Part shown: piece by piece, positions 18,247 to 27,633 of the stretch
Position numbering within the stretch: the stretch's first letter is position 1
How the letters are laid out: each line of letters opens with the position of its first letter
NCBI RefSeq assembly: GCF_013620795.1
Contig: NZ_LGLW01000003.1
Coordinates: 248,001-312,000 of the forward strand
Direction: 5' to 3'
Length of the DNA: 64,000 nt
DNA from: Pseudomonas sp. Q2-TVG4-2
GTDB lineage: Bacteria > Pseudomonadota > Gammaproteobacteria > Pseudomonadales > Pseudomonadaceae
Made by a program: the position numbers and the translations under genes
The notes under the pieces: generated by a model
What the model was told of the DNA's origin: nothing
Seen by the model: only the letters and a program-made list of their open reading frames with translations
The model's database searches: none

Positions 18247-18774
18247 TCAGCCGAAGAAATACAACACGACGCAAAAGGCGCCAAACAGCGCCCAAACACT
18301 GGCGAAAATCAGTGGAGTACGCAACGAGAAGAGCAGGGTGCGCTTGTAGCGATGGCCTCCTGCCGGACTGTTGCCCTCGCCGAAGAGGGCGGATTCCTGA
18401 TTTGGCAGCAGGGCGGCATGCCCTTCGATTTGCAGCAGCTCGGCCTGTTTCTGATGCCAGCGCTCGATCACTTCGAAACTGGCCTTGATGCCTGGCATCG
18501 CGTGAAAGGATGTCAGCAGGCCGAGCCCAGCCAGGATTGCCGGAACCACCAGCCGAAACAGGCTGCCCCACTCCGGGTTGGTATTGGCCATGGACGACGC
18601 GAAGGCGATCATCAGGAACGATTGGGAGGACAGGTAAGAGCTGGTTCGCTCGCTCAGCACGCCGGATTCGAAATGAATTTCGGAGCGGTAGAACGTCAGT
18701 CGCTCCTTGGGCGAATCGAAGACTTCAGCGCCCTGAGTGTCCTGGTTCAGTAGTAGGGTTCTTAGGTCGGTCAT
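18247..18774 (-). CDS. Hypothetical membrane protein, unassigned
   Basis: 175 residues, no family recognised with confidence. Two hydrophobic stretches can be seen around residues 62-90 (SLFRLVVPAILAGLGLLTSF) and 150-175 (FSLRTPLIFASVWALFGAFCVVLYFFG), with the soluble middle carrying WHQKQAELLQIEGH. The N-terminus is soluble (MTDLRTLLLNQDTQGAEVF). The gene ends exactly one base after the corA stop on the opposite strand, so there is no room for a separate terminator. Its fold is reminiscent of small two-helix octameric membrane proteins, which is only a guess. Confidence 0.75.
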   Translation of the reverse strand: MTDLRTLLLNQDTQGAEVFDSPKERLTFYRSEIHFESGVLSERTSSYLSSQSFLMIAFASSMANTNPEWGSLFRLVVPAILAGLGLLTSFHAMPGIKASFEVIERWHQKQAELLQIEGHAALLPNQESALFGEGNSPAGGHRYKRTLLFSLRTPLIFASVWALFGAFCVVLYFFG

Positions 18775-18895
18775 GAGGCTCTCGAATGGCTGATCAGCGC
18801 GACGGGATAGTCGCGCTGGCTATCGAGTACAGTCCCGGTTACGCCTCGAGAGTTCCGGATTCGCTACCCGTCCGGCTGCTGGCGCGGTAACCGTA

Positions 18896-18921
18896 CCGGA
18901 GTGAAGTTCGCTTCGCTCCGG
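18896..18921 (-). terminator. Hairpin downstream of argH
   Basis: CCGGAGTGAAG/CTTCGCTCCGG forms an 11-bp stem (one G-T pair) capped by a TTCG tetraloop, 9 bases after the argH stop. There is no U-tract, so Rho-assisted termination or 3' end protection is as likely as intrinsic termination. Confidence 0.5.
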
Positions 18922-18929
18922 CGTCCGCT

Positions 18930-20324
18930 TTATCGTTGGGCCAACAACGTCTGGCCGCGCTGGACCGCCTGCCTCACCTGATTCGGCGCGGTGCCGCCGA
19001 TGTGGTCGCGGGCGTTGACCGAGCCTTCCAGAGTCAGTACGGCGAAGACGTCGTCGTCGATCTGGTCGCTGAACTGACGCAGCTCGTCGAGGCTCATTTC
19101 GGCCAGGTCCTTGCCACTATCGACACCGTACTTCACCGCGTGACCGACGATCTCGTGGCAATCGCGGAACGGCAACCCCCTGCGCACCAGGTAGTCGGCC
19201 AGATCGGTGGCGGTGGAGAAACCACGCAGTGCCGCCTCGCGCATGATTTCTCGCTTGGGCTTGATCGCCGGAATCATGTCGGCGAAGGCACGCAGGCTGT
19301 CACGCAGCGTGTCGGCGGCGTCGAACAGCGGTTCCTTGTCTTCCTGATTGTCCTTGTTGTAGGCCAGCGGCTGGCCCTTCATTAGCGTCAACAGGCCGGT
19401 CAGCGCGCCGAACACGCGGCCGGTCTTGCCGCGCACTAGTTCCGGTACGTCGGGGTTCTTTTTCTGCGGCATGATCGATGAGCCGGTGCAGAAACGGTCG
19501 GGCAGGTCGATGAACTGGAACTGCGCAGACGTCCAAAGCACCAGCTCCTCGGAGAAGCGCGACAGATGCATCATCGCCACCGAGGCGGCAGCGCAGAACT
19601 CGATGGCAAAGTCGCGATCCGAGACGCCATCCAGCGAGTTGCCGGAGATTGCCTCGAAGCCCAGCAATTCGCAGGTTATCTCGCGCTGAATCGGGTAAGT
19701 GGTACCGGCCAGCGCGGCCGAGCCCAGCGGCATGCGATTGGTGCGCTTGCGGCAGTCGACCAAGCGTTCGTAATCTCGCGAGAGCATCTCAAACCAGGCC
19801 AACAGGTGATGGCCGAATGTCACCGGCTGAGCGGTCTGCAGGTGAGTGAAGCCGGGCATGATGGTGTCGGCTTCCGCCTCGGCTAGGCTCAGCAGGCCCT
19901 GCTGCAAGCGGGTGATTTCGCCGAGGATGGTGTCGATTTCGTCGCGCAGCCACAGACGAATGTCAGTGGCGACCTGATCGTTGCGCGAGCGGCCGGTGTG
20001 CAATTTCTTGCCGGTGACGCCGATACGGTTGGTCAGTCGTGCCTCGATGTTCATGTGCACGTCTTCCAGGTCGACGCGCCAGTCGAAGGTGCCGGCTTCG
20101 ATTTCTGCCTGGATCGCCTGGAGGTTGGCGATGATCTCATTGCGTTCGGCATCGCTCAGCACGCCGGCCTTCGCCAGCATCGTGGCGTGGGCGATCGAGC
20201 CCATGATGTCGTGACGGTAGAGGCGCTTGTCGAACTCGACGGAGGCGGTGAATCGGGCGACGAAGGCGTCGACGGGCTCGCTGAAGCGGCCGCCCCAGGA
20301 CTGGTTGGTCTTGTCGGTGCTCAT
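18930..20324 (-). CDS. argH: Argininosuccinate lyase
   Basis: 464 residues. Catalyses the last step of arginine synthesis, splitting argininosuccinate to arginine and fumarate. The fumarase/aspartase superfamily signature [12 protein letters not shown] with the catalytic serine is present, along with [16 protein letters not shown] and the histidine motif [10 protein letters not shown]. Start [16 protein letters not shown] is typical. It is followed by a tetraloop hairpin and preceded by the chemoreceptor gene on the same strand, separated by 167 bases that contain another hairpin. Confidence 0.98.
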   Translation of the reverse strand: MSTDKTNQSWGGRFSEPVDAFVARFTASVEFDKRLYRHDIMGSIAHATMLAKAGVLSDAERNEIIANLQAIQAEIEAGTFDWRVDLEDVHMNIEARLTNRIGVTGKKLHTGRSRNDQVATDIRLWLRDEIDTILGEITRLQQGLLSLAEAEADTIMPGFTHLQTAQPVTFGHHLLAWFEMLSRDYERLVDCRKRTNRMPLGSAALAGTTYPIQREITCELLGFEAISGNSLDGVSDRDFAIEFCAAASVAMMHLSRFSEELVLWTSAQFQFIDLPDRFCTGSSIMPQKKNPDVPELVRGKTGRVFGALTGLLTLMKGQPLAYNKDNQEDKEPLFDAADTLRDSLRAFADMIPAIKPKREIMREAALRGFSTATDLADYLVRRGLPFRDCHEIVGHAVKYGVDSGKDLAEMSLDELRQFSDQIDDDVFAVLTLEGSVNARDHIGGTAPNQVRQAVQRGQTLLAQR

Positions 20325-20424
20325 GAATGCGCTCGCTGAATCGGATGGGCGAAAGAAAGGCTGAATAATAACAGGGTTCAGTGACCCCTCGCCGGGCCGG
20401 CCGACTGCGCATCACGCCGGCGAG

Positions 20425-20452
20425 CCGTCGGTGGGGTAAGCATCACCGACGG
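20425..20452 (-). terminator. Hairpin between the chemoreceptor gene and argH
   Basis: CCGTCGGTG/CACCGACGG, a perfect 9-bp stem with a 10-base loop, 40 bases beyond the chemoreceptor stop and lacking a strong U-tract. It may separate the chemoreceptor transcript from argH. Confidence 0.4.
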
Positions 20453-20491
20453 GTTTCAAATGGGATTGCTGGGCAGAGCCCCTAGTCTGGA

Positions 20492-22423
20492 TCAGGCCCT
20501 GAACTGGCCGAGGCTGGCGTCGAGCCGTTGCGCCAGTTTGCCCAGTTCCCGGCCGCTGGCGGCGGTGGCGGTGACCGCTTCTGCGGATCGCTCGGCCTCG
20601 GTCAAAATCACCTGTACGCGTTCGCGTACGCTGGTCGCGGTGCCAGCCTGCCGCTCGGCGCCACGTGTCGCTTCCTGTACGGCGTCGTGTACCTGCGTCA
20701 CGGCGAGCTGCAAGGCCCGCTGAAGCTCGCGGCTGTTAGTAAGCGAAGCCAGGCCGCTGTCGGCCTGCTGGCCGGTGCTGCTGATCGCCGAAACGGCATC
20801 GTGGGCGCCTCGCTGGAGACTCTCGATATGCGCGCGGATATCGCCAGTCGATTGCTGGGTCTTGCTGGCAAGCGCGCGTACCTCGTCCGCCACCACGGCG
20901 AAGCCGCGACCGCTTTCGCCGGCGCGTGCCGCTTCGATGGCAGCGTTCAGCGCGAGCAGATTGGTCTGCTCGGCGATGCCTTGGATAACCGTTAGCACCA
21001 CCTCGATCTGCTCACTCTGCTTGGCCAGTTTCTCGATCACGCCAGCGCTGCTCCGTACGCCTTCGCCGAGCGCTTCGATCGTTTTTTCGACCTGATTGGA
21101 TATCGCCTCGTTGTCGCTTGCGGCCTTGCGGATTGATGCGACCTGCTCCAAGGCGGCCTGCATCGCCCTGCTGTCCTCCTGGGCGTGGCGAGTCATCTCG
21201 GCGAGCGCCTGCAGGCTGCCGGCGACCTCATCGCGCTGGCGTCCGGCGGAGGCCGCTGCCGAGGCGCTACGGGTGCCCAGCGCGTCGATTTCGGCGCCGG
21301 TCTGCACGGCGATGGCACGCGCCTCTTGGACGATGGGTTGAAGCTTGGCCAGGAACAGGTTGACCGCATCGGCCATGTCGCCCACTTCATCAGCGCTATG
21401 AATCTCCACGCGCTGGGCGAGATCGCCGTGGCCTGCCGACAGGCCTCGCAGCGCTGTCACCAGCAGGCCCAGGCGGCGCAGCACCTGGCGGCCCAACACC
21501 AGGGTGACGGCAACCAGCAGCAAGGCACCGGTCACCGCCAGGCCGAGGCTGATTTGCCATAGCAGGGTGGTTGATGAGCGCTTTACGGCCTTCTGGCTGT
21601 TCGCATCGATGGTTTCGGCCACGCCGGCAGCCGCGGCTAGGCGTGCTCCCAGGATTTTCGCGCTGTCGCTCGCGGTGGCGGCGAGGCCTGTTTCGACCAG
21701 GCTCGCGGTACCGGTGATCAGCGTCTGGAAGCGGCTGTTGAACGCGCTGAGCTCGGTGCTAACCGCTGATGTAGAAAGGCCGAGAATAACCTGCCCGATC
21801 TCAGCACCCTTGGGGTTGATGGCGGTCTTCGCGAGGTAGAACGCCGGATCGTTCTCGGCCGCAGACAGGACCTTGTCGAATGCGGTGCGACCATCGCCCT
21901 TATCCAGCAATGCCTTGACCCTCGGATCCTTGCGATTCAGATGGCGGGTGAGCTGATTGCCATCGGCATCGAAGTAGACGACAAAGACCACAGCCGGGTT
22001 CTGGTGGGCCATCCTGACGAACTCCGTCAGGGCAGGAATATCGTTGTCCCAGATCGCCGAGGGCGCGACGCCAGCCAGCAGAACGGCCAAGTCATCGCCT
22101 GATTGCTTGAGGTGGCGTTCAAGCACCTCCTGCAGTTGCGTCTGCTCGGCGGTGAGCCGCTGTGTCAGGCCCTGCGCGAGGTCGCCCTGCATGCGTTCCG
22201 ACAGACTGGATAACCCGTTGCGTACTTCCACATCAGCGGACTGGAGCTCGCCCAGCAGGCGCGCGGCGTCAGCGCTCAGGCTTTCTTGCATCTCCTGCTC
22301 CAGTGCCCCGATTGTGCCGCGCGTCAATGCAAGGGCGACCATTACCTGGACTATGACGGCGGCAAGCAACGTGAGGAAAACCGGACGCAGCAAGCGGCTA
22401 CGCAAAGAGGAAAACAGCAGCAC
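20492..22423 (-). CDS. Methyl-accepting chemotaxis protein with large periplasmic sensor
   Basis: 643 residues. TM1 (about 12-34), a periplasmic ligand-binding domain of about 250 residues containing [16 protein letters not shown]2 (about 286-308), a HAMP domain, and the signalling hairpin with the invariant tip [19 protein letters not shown]. The sensor fold looks PAS/CACHE-like, but the ligand is unknown. There is no CheR-docking pentapeptide at the C-terminus, which ends SLGQFRA. The start is a GTG with AGGAGG 8 bases upstream. A FliA promoter lies about 75 bases upstream. In PAO1 argH and algZ are adjacent, so this receptor is an insertion there (order from memory). Confidence 0.95.
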   Translation of the reverse strand: MLLFSSLRSRLLRPVFLTLLAAVIVQVMVALALTRGTIGALEQEMQESLSADAARLLGELQSADVEVRNGLSSLSERMQGDLAQGLTQRLTAEQTQLQEVLERHLKQSGDDLAVLLAGVAPSAIWDNDIPALTEFVRMAHQNPAVVFVVYFDADGNQLTRHLNRKDPRVKALLDKGDGRTAFDKVLSAAENDPAFYLAKTAINPKGAEIGQVILGLSTSAVSTELSAFNSRFQTLITGTASLVETGLAATASDSAKILGARLAAAAGVAETIDANSQKAVKRSSTTLLWQISLGLAVTGALLLVAVTLVLGRQVLRRLGLLVTALRGLSAGHGDLAQRVEIHSADEVGDMADAVNLFLAKLQPIVQEARAIAVQTGAEIDALGTRSASAAASAGRQRDEVAGSLQALAEMTRHAQEDSRAMQAALEQVASIRKAASDNEAISNQVEKTIEALGEGVRSSAGVIEKLAKQSEQIEVVLTVIQGIAEQTNLLALNAAIEAARAGESGRGFAVVADEVRALASKTQQSTGDIRAHIESLQRGAHDAVSAISSTGQQADSGLASLTNSRELQRALQLAVTQVHDAVQEATRGAERQAGTATSVRERVQVILTEAERSAEAVTATAASGRELGKLAQRLDASLGQFRA

Positions 22424-22495
22424 GGCTCATACCTCCTGCCGCAACGGCAGTCAGTGGTTGATGGGGTTTATTGATATTGTTATGCCACTATTTTG

Positions 22496-22522
22496 ATATC
22501 GGCACGTTCGGCCATCTGTTTA
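22496..22522 (-). promoter_or_regulatory. Sigma-28 (FliA) promoter of the chemoreceptor gene
   Basis: On the minus strand TAAA-N15-GCCGATAT matches the flagellar consensus TAAA-N15-GCCGATAA with exact spacing and 7 of 8 bases in the -10. Transcription would start near 22489, giving a leader of about 66 bases. Confidence 0.75.
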
Positions 22523-22690
22523 ATTAATTTTTGCCGTCCGGCTGAGTATCCGATGTCGCACTAAGAAGTTGCGAAGGTCGATCACAACCGATTCGCAGCA
22601 GGTCGCATAGACTACGCATGCAGCTCACGCGCATTCCGCGCCTTTCGGTCTGTTCATTGCGTGGGCCCTGGCCGCGCGGAAACTCGATTC

Positions 22691-23773
22691 ATGCAAATAA
22701 AAAGGCTTAACCGGCCACGTGCCGCCGCTCCGGCGGATGATTTTTTCGTGCCAGAACTGTGCGAGCCTGAAGCGCTGCTCGGCCTGGTTTTGCTTGCCGA
22801 ATTACTGGTGCTCGTCCTGGTGCTGGCCGAGCCGATGCAGCCGGGCTTCAACTGGATGCGCCTGGCGTTAACGTCGCTGTTCGTGCAGTGGGTGATGCTG
22901 CTGGCGGCCGGCCTGACTTGCCAGCTGCGGCCGCTACTGGCGCGATTGTCGCCCTGGATGGCGGGGCTCGTCTGCTGCGCTCTTGTGGTCGGGTTGACGC
23001 TGGCGTGTACCGCGGTGGCCGATATCTACCAGTTGGGTGGTCCGCTGACGCGCGTCGGCGAGGTGAATCTGTATCTGCGACACGCGCTGATCAGCCTGAT
23101 CATGTCCGGGTTGCTGCTGCGCTATTTTTATCTGCAGAGCCAATGGCGGCGACAGGAGCAGGCAGAGCTCAAGGCGCGCATCGAGTCGCTGCAGGCGCGT
23201 ATCCGTCCGCATTTTCTGTTCAACAGCCTGAACAGCATCGCCAGTCTGGTAGTGACCGATCCGGGCAAGGCCGAGCAGGCGGTACTCGATCTGTCCGACC
23301 TCTTCCGTGCCAGTCTGGCGCGTCCCGGTACACTGGTGCCCTGGTGCGAGGAGCTGGAGTTGTCGCGTCGCTACCTGTCGATCGAGCACTACCGCCTGGG
23401 CGAGCGGCTGCAGGTCGAGTGGCAGGTCGATGGCGTGCCGGATGATTTGCCGATTCCCCAGCTGACCTTGCAGCCGTTGTTGGAGAACGCGCTGATTCAT
23501 GGGATACAGCCGCGAATCGAGGGTGGGGTGGTTTGCGTGGCGGCGCATTATGCCGATGGCGTGTTTCATTTGGAGGTCAGCAATCCGTTCGATGACACCG
23601 CTAAAACGCTGCCGTCCCGGGGCACTCAGCAGGCTCTGCACAATATAGACGCACGACTAACGGCACTTTTCGGTCCCGCAGCGAGTCTCAGCGTGAAGCG
23701 GCGTAACGCCCGTTACTCCATCTGTCTACGCTATCCGTGTGCGACACAAAAGCAGGAAGCCAGATCCATATGA
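22691..23773 (+). CDS. algZ: LytS/AlgZ-type sensor histidine kinase (AlgZ/FimS)
   Basis: 360 residues. Several N-terminal transmembrane helices, a coiled-coil linker (QSQWRRQEQAELKARIESLQAR) and the kinase core with H-box PHFLFNSLNSIASLV and N-box ENALIHGIQPR. The C-terminal ATP lid is degenerate, as in AlgZ proteins. It controls AlgR phosphorylation and thereby twitching motility and other traits. The ATG at 22691 is preferred to a GTG at 22661 because MQIKRLNRPR fits family starts. Its stop overlaps algR (ATGA). Confidence 0.93.
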   Translation: MQIKRLNRPRAAAPADDFFVPELCEPEALLGLVLLAELLVLVLVLAEPMQPGFNWMRLALTSLFVQWVMLLAAGLTCQLRPLLARLSPWMAGLVCCALVVGLTLACTAVADIYQLGGPLTRVGEVNLYLRHALISLIMSGLLLRYFYLQSQWRRQEQAELKARIESLQARIRPHFLFNSLNSIASLVVTDPGKAEQAVLDLSDLFRASLARPGTLVPWCEELELSRRYLSIEHYRLGERLQVEWQVDGVPDDLPIPQLTLQPLLENALIHGIQPRIEGGVVCVAAHYADGVFHLEVSNPFDDTAKTLPSRGTQQALHNIDARLTALFGPAASLSVKRRNARYSICLRYPCATQKQEARSI

Positions 23774-24516
23774 ATGTGCTGATTGTCGATGACGAACCTC
23801 TAGCCCGCGAGCGCCTTGCCCGACTGGTAGGTGACCTTGACGGCTATCGTGTCCTGGAACCTTCCGCCTCCAATGGCGAGGAAGCGCTGTCCCTGATTGA
23901 GGAACTGCGTCCCGATGTCGTGTTGCTGGATATCCGTATGCCAGGCCTCGATGGCCTTCAGGTCGCAGCCAAGCTCTGCGAACGTGATGCGCCCCCCGCC
24001 GTGATTTTCTGCACGGCCCATGATGAATTCGCGCTGGATGCCTTCCAGGTCAGCGCGGTTGGCTATCTGGTCAAGCCGGTACGTCCGGAACACCTCGCCG
24101 AGGCACTGAAAAAGGCCGAGCGCCCGAACCGGGTTCAACTCGCTGCCCTTACCCGGCCTGCGGCCGTTTCTGGTACCGGGCCGCGCAGCCACATCAGCGC
24201 CCGGACCCGCAAAGGCATTGAGCTGATTCCGCTGCCTCAGGTGATCTACTTCATTGCCGATCACAAGTACGTCACCTTGCGTCACGAAGGCGGGGAGGTG
24301 TTGCTGGACGAGCCGCTGAAGGCGCTGGAGGACGAGTTTGGCGATCGTTTCGTGCGGATCCACCGCAATGCGCTGGTCTTTCGCGACCGCATCGAGCGGC
24401 TGCAGCGCACCCCGCTTGGTCATTTCCAGCTTTTTCTCAAGGGCCTCGAAGGCGAACCGCTGACGGTCAGTCGGCGGCATGTCGCTGGCGTCCGCAAATT
24501 GATGCAGAACCTCTGA
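23770..24516 (+). CDS. algR: LytTR-family response regulator AlgR
   Basis: 248 residues, the length of AlgR. The receiver domain carries acidic pair DDE near residue 7, phospho-acceptor Asp54 in VLLDIRMPGLDG and the lysine in GYLVKPVRP. The C-terminal LytTR DNA-binding domain contains ISARTRKGIELIPL and FVRIHRNALVFRDRIERL. AlgR binds CCGTTCGTC-type sites in Pseudomonas and controls alginate and type IV pilus genes; pilM-Q lie further along this window. It overlaps algZ by 4 bases. A GC hairpin follows at 24551-24576 without a U-tract. Confidence 0.97.
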   Translation: MNVLIVDDEPLARERLARLVGDLDGYRVLEPSASNGEEALSLIEELRPDVVLLDIRMPGLDGLQVAAKLCERDAPPAVIFCTAHDEFALDAFQVSAVGYLVKPVRPEHLAEALKKAERPNRVQLAALTRPAAVSGTGPRSHISARTRKGIELIPLPQVIYFIADHKYVTLRHEGGEVLLDEPLKALEDEFGDRFVRIHRNALVFRDRIERLQRTPLGHFQLFLKGLEGEPLTVSRRHVAGVRKLMQNL

Positions 24517-24631
24517 ATCGCGTTTTAGCCGCAGGCGTGAACGTCTGGAACAGCCCCCGTTTCGTACGGGGCGCTGGGCATGCGCTGTCGCCTTTCCTTG
24601 CTTCGGGCCAGCCCGGTGGCGAGGCCCGGCC

Positions 24632-24640
24632 TGTTATCAT
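24632..24640 (+). promoter_or_regulatory. Extended -10 promoter for hemC
   Basis: TGTTATCAT is an extended -10 (TG-N-TATCAT), 30 bases before the hemC start codon. No good -35 is visible. The algR end hairpin (CCCCGT/ACGGGG, 24555-24571) lies upstream. Confidence 0.4.
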
Positions 24641-24669
24641 CGGCGGCAGTTCAATTGCAGGAATCGCCC

Positions 24670-25608
24670 ATGTCTCGCGAAATTCGCATCGCCACACGCA
24701 AGAGTGCGCTGGCCCTTTGGCAGGCTGAATACGTCAAGGCGCGCCTTGAAGCCGCTCATCCCGAGGTGACCGTCAGCCTGGTACCAATGGTCAGCCGCGG
24801 GGACAAGCTGCTCGATGCGCCGCTGGCGAAGATCGGTGGCAAGGGGTTGTTCGTCAAGGAATTGGAAACGGCACTGATGGAGAACCAGGCGGATATCGCC
24901 GTGCATTCCATGAAGGACGTGCCGATGGAATTTCCTGAGGGGCTTGGCCTGTATTGCATCTGCGAACGTGAGGATCCACGTGATGCCTTCGTCTCCAATG
25001 ATTTCGAGAATCTCGATGCGCTGCCATCCGGCGCGGTGGTGGGCACGTCCAGCTTGCGTCGTCAGGCGCAGCTGTTGGCGCGGCGCCCGGACCTGAAGAT
25101 CCAGTTCCTGCGTGGCAACGTCAACACCCGTCTGGCCAAGCTCGACGCTGGCGAATACGACGCCATCATCCTCGCCGCCGCCGGCCTGATTCGCCTCGGG
25201 TTTGGTGAGCGCATCCGCTCCAGCATCAGTGTCGAGGACAGTCTGCCGGCAGGTGGCCAGGGCGCGGTTGGCATCGAGTGTCGCACCGGCGATACCGAGC
25301 TGCACCAGCTCTTGCAGTGCATGAACGATCCGCAAACGGCGCTGCGTGTCAGTGCCGAGCGAGCGCTGAACCGCCATCTGAACGGCGGTTGCCAGGTGCC
25401 GATTGCCTGCTATGCAGTGCTTGAAGGCGATCAGCTGTGGTTGCGTGGCCTGGTTGGTCAGCCGGACGGCGCCTTGCTGCTGCGTGCCGAAGATCGGGCC
25501 CCGGCGGCCGAGGCAGAGGCCCTGGGAGTGCGGGTTGCCGAAGCACTGTTGGCGCAGGGAGCGGCAAAGATTCTGCAGGACGTTTACGGCGAGGCCGGCA
25601 AGGCGTGA
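24670..25608 (+). CDS. hemC: Porphobilinogen deaminase (hydroxymethylbilane synthase)
   Basis: 312 residues. Polymerises four porphobilinogens. The dipyrromethane-cofactor cysteine is in NGGCQVPIA, and the catalytic aspartate and arginine motifs [10 protein letters not shown] and [11 protein letters not shown] are present. The start at 24670 ([18 protein letters not shown]) is chosen by conservation; an in-frame ATG at 24580 is unsupported. An extended -10 TGTTATCAT lies 30 bases ahead. The stop overlaps the hemD GTG. Confidence 0.97.
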   Translation: MSREIRIATRKSALALWQAEYVKARLEAAHPEVTVSLVPMVSRGDKLLDAPLAKIGGKGLFVKELETALMENQADIAVHSMKDVPMEFPEGLGLYCICEREDPRDAFVSNDFENLDALPSGAVVGTSSLRRQAQLLARRPDLKIQFLRGNVNTRLAKLDAGEYDAIILAAAGLIRLGFGERIRSSISVEDSLPAGGQGAVGIECRTGDTELHQLLQCMNDPQTALRVSAERALNRHLNGGCQVPIACYAVLEGDQLWLRGLVGQPDGALLLRAEDRAPAAEAEALGVRVAEALLAQGAAKILQDVYGEAGKA

Positions 25609-26375
25609 GCGGCTGGCGTCTGCTACTGACGCGTCCCGCTGAAGAATGCCTCGCCCTTGCTGCGACGCTGTCCGAGGCCGGTATCCATAGCGCCAGCCTG
25701 CCGCTGCTCGCCATCGAGCCGCTGGGAAAGGCGGCCGAGCAGCGCGCCACGATGCTGAAACTGGACCAGTACTGTGCTGTGGTGGTGGTGAGCAAGCCAG
25801 CAGCCAGGCTGAGCCTGGAGCTGCTCAATGGGTACTGGCCGCAGCCGCCGGTCGGTCAGGTCTGGTTCAGCGTCGGCGCCGCCACCGGTGCCATCTTGAA
25901 AGACTACGGTCTGGATGTCAGCTGGCCTGCTAGCGGTGACGATAGTGAAGCGCTGCTGGTTCTACCGCGCTTGGCCGAGGCGCTCGATGTGACTGAGCCA
26001 AAGGTCCTCATTTTGCGCGGTGAAGGCGGGCGCGAGCATATTACCGAGACGCTTCGTCGCCGTGGCGCTCAAGTGGACAGCCTCGAATTGTATCGGCGCT
26101 ACCTGCCTGACTATCCCCAAGGGGCGCTGGTTAAAACCCTTCGTTCGGAACGGCTGAATGCCATGGTGGTCAGCAGTGGGCAGGGTTTGCAGTCGTTGCA
26201 CGAGCTGGCGGGATCCGACTGGCCCGCGTTGCGTGAACTACCCTTGCTCGTACCCAGCCCTCGTGTGGCCGAGATGGCCGCGACCTTGGGCGCTAAAACA
26301 ATAGTGGACTGCCGCGGTGCCGGAACCGCGGCTTTGCTGGCGGCGCTACGGGAAAATCCCGCACCCGCCTCCTGA
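25605..26375 (+). CDS. hemD: Uroporphyrinogen-III synthase
   Basis: 256 residues starting at a GTG that overlaps the hemC stop (GTGA), which decides the start and couples translation. N-terminus [16 protein letters not shown] is typical of HemD, and the C-terminal half carries [16 protein letters not shown]. Closes the hydroxymethylbilane ring with D-ring inversion. Sequence conservation in this family is low, so the call leans on position behind hemC. Confidence 0.93.
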   Translation: MSGWRLLLTRPAEECLALAATLSEAGIHSASLPLLAIEPLGKAAEQRATMLKLDQYCAVVVVSKPAARLSLELLNGYWPQPPVGQVWFSVGAATGAILKDYGLDVSWPASGDDSEALLVLPRLAEALDVTEPKVLILRGEGGREHITETLRRRGAQVDSLELYRRYLPDYPQGALVKTLRSERLNAMVVSSGQGLQSLHELAGSDWPALRELPLLVPSPRVAEMAATLGAKTIVDCRGAGTAALLAALRENPAPAS

Positions 26376-26391
26376 TGCAAAGGATGGAAAC

Positions 26392-27633
26392 GTGAGCGAA
26401 GTAGATTCCGATAAGGCAGCGCAGCAACCTACGGGCAATGATCCCGTCGCCCCACAAAAGCCCGTCAAGAAAGAGCCCCCGAAGGATTCGAAAGAGCCGC
26501 CGAAGACTCCGCCGCCCAAGACGTCGCCTGCAGCCGCCTCCGACTCCCATGGTGGCGGCAAAGCGCTGGCCGGCCTCGCTCTGTTGGTCGGCCTGGCGGG
26601 TCTGGCGGCCGGTGGTTACAGCGTCTGGCAGACCCAGCAGCTGGCCGAGCAAGAACGTCAACAAGTCGATGCTGCTCAGGCGACGCGCGAGCAGGCACGT
26701 CAGCTGGATCAGCGCAGTCAGCAGCTGGCCAGCCGTCTCACGCGGCTGGAGCAGCTGCCTTCGGCGGAACAGCTGGAAGACCGCCGCCGCCTGCTTTCGG
26801 AGCTGCAAAGCGATCAGCAGCGCCTCTCGGGACGGGTCGAACAGGTGCTCGGCGCCAGTCGTGAGCAGTGGCGGCTGGCTGAGGTCGAGCACCTGTTGCG
26901 TATGGCGATGTTGCGCTTGTCGGCCATGCAGGACGTGAACAGCGCTGAGTCGCTGATCGCTGAGGCCGACCTGATCCTGCGCAAGCAGGACGATCCCGGT
27001 GCGTACGGCGCACGGCAGAAACTGCTGGAGGGGCTCGAGGCATTGCGCAGCCTGCCGGAATTAGACCGCACCGGGCTGTTCCTGCAACTGGGCGCCTTGC
27101 GTGGACAGGTCAATCAGCTCAGCGGTCTGGCCCCGAAGTTCGAAAACGGCCCTAGCCAGTCCGCGACGCAGGGCGAAAGCCGCTGGCGGCAATGGCTGGA
27201 CGAGTTGACGCGCTACGTCCGGATCGATTTCGATGCTGGTACCGATGTCAAACCGCTACTCGCTGGCCAGAGCCTGGCACAGGTGCGACTGGCTCTGTCG
27301 CTGGCTATCGAGCAGGCGCAGTGGGCCGTGCTCAATGGCAACGAGGAAGTCTATCGGCAGTCGCTGGATCAGGCTGCTCGGTTGATCGAGGACCATTTCA
27401 GCGAGGGGAATGGCCAGAGCCGCGGTCTACGTGATCGCATCGAGCAGCTTGCAAAACGGCAGGTCTCAGTCACGTTGCCGGACCTGGCGCCTGCCCTTCA
27501 GGCCATTCAGGCCTATGTGCAAAAGCGAGAATCTGCCGGAAACAGTGAGCCTGCCGAACGCGGCGAGCCAGCTGGCGAGGCCGCGCAACCGGCTGAAGCC
27601 GAGCAGACGGCAGAAGGGGATCTGCGCACATGA
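26392..27633 (+). CDS. hemX: HemX-family inner-membrane protein (uroporphyrinogen-III C-methyltransferase-like annotation)
   Basis: 413 residues. A Pro/Lys-rich cytoplasmic N-terminus, a single transmembrane helix (ALAGLALLVGLAGLAAGGYSVW, about 66-88), then a long periplasmic coiled-coil region (QQLAEQERQQVDAAQATREQAR) and a conserved domain with EWRLAEVEHLLRMA-like sequence. Despite the common annotation there is no SAM-binding methyltransferase domain visible. The GTG at 26392 follows AGGATGG by 4-5 bases and is preferred to the longer frame. It overlaps hemY by 4 bases. Confidence 0.88.
   Translation: MSEVDSDKAAQQPTGNDPVAPQKPVKKEPPKDSKEPPKTPPPKTSPAAASDSHGGGKALAGLALLVGLAGLAAGGYSVWQTQQLAEQERQQVDAAQATREQARQLDQRSQQLASRLTRLEQLPSAEQLEDRRRLLSELQSDQQRLSGRVEQVLGASREQWRLAEVEHLLRMAMLRLSAMQDVNSAESLIAEADLILRKQDDPGAYGARQKLLEGLEALRSLPELDRTGLFLQLGALRGQVNQLSGLAPKFENGPSQSATQGESRWRQWLDELTRYVRIDFDAGTDVKPLLAGQSLAQVRLALSLAIEQAQWAVLNGNEEVYRQSLDQAARLIEDHFSEGNGQSRGLRDRIEQLAKRQVSVTLPDLAPALQAIQAYVQKRESAGNSEPAERGEPAGEAAQPAEAEQTAEGDLRT

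Noticed and set aside
22570-22586. CRP/Vfr-like half-sites TGCGA...TCACA upstream of algZ.
   Set aside because: The gap between the half-sites is 7 bases where 6 is required, so it does not fit the consensus closely.
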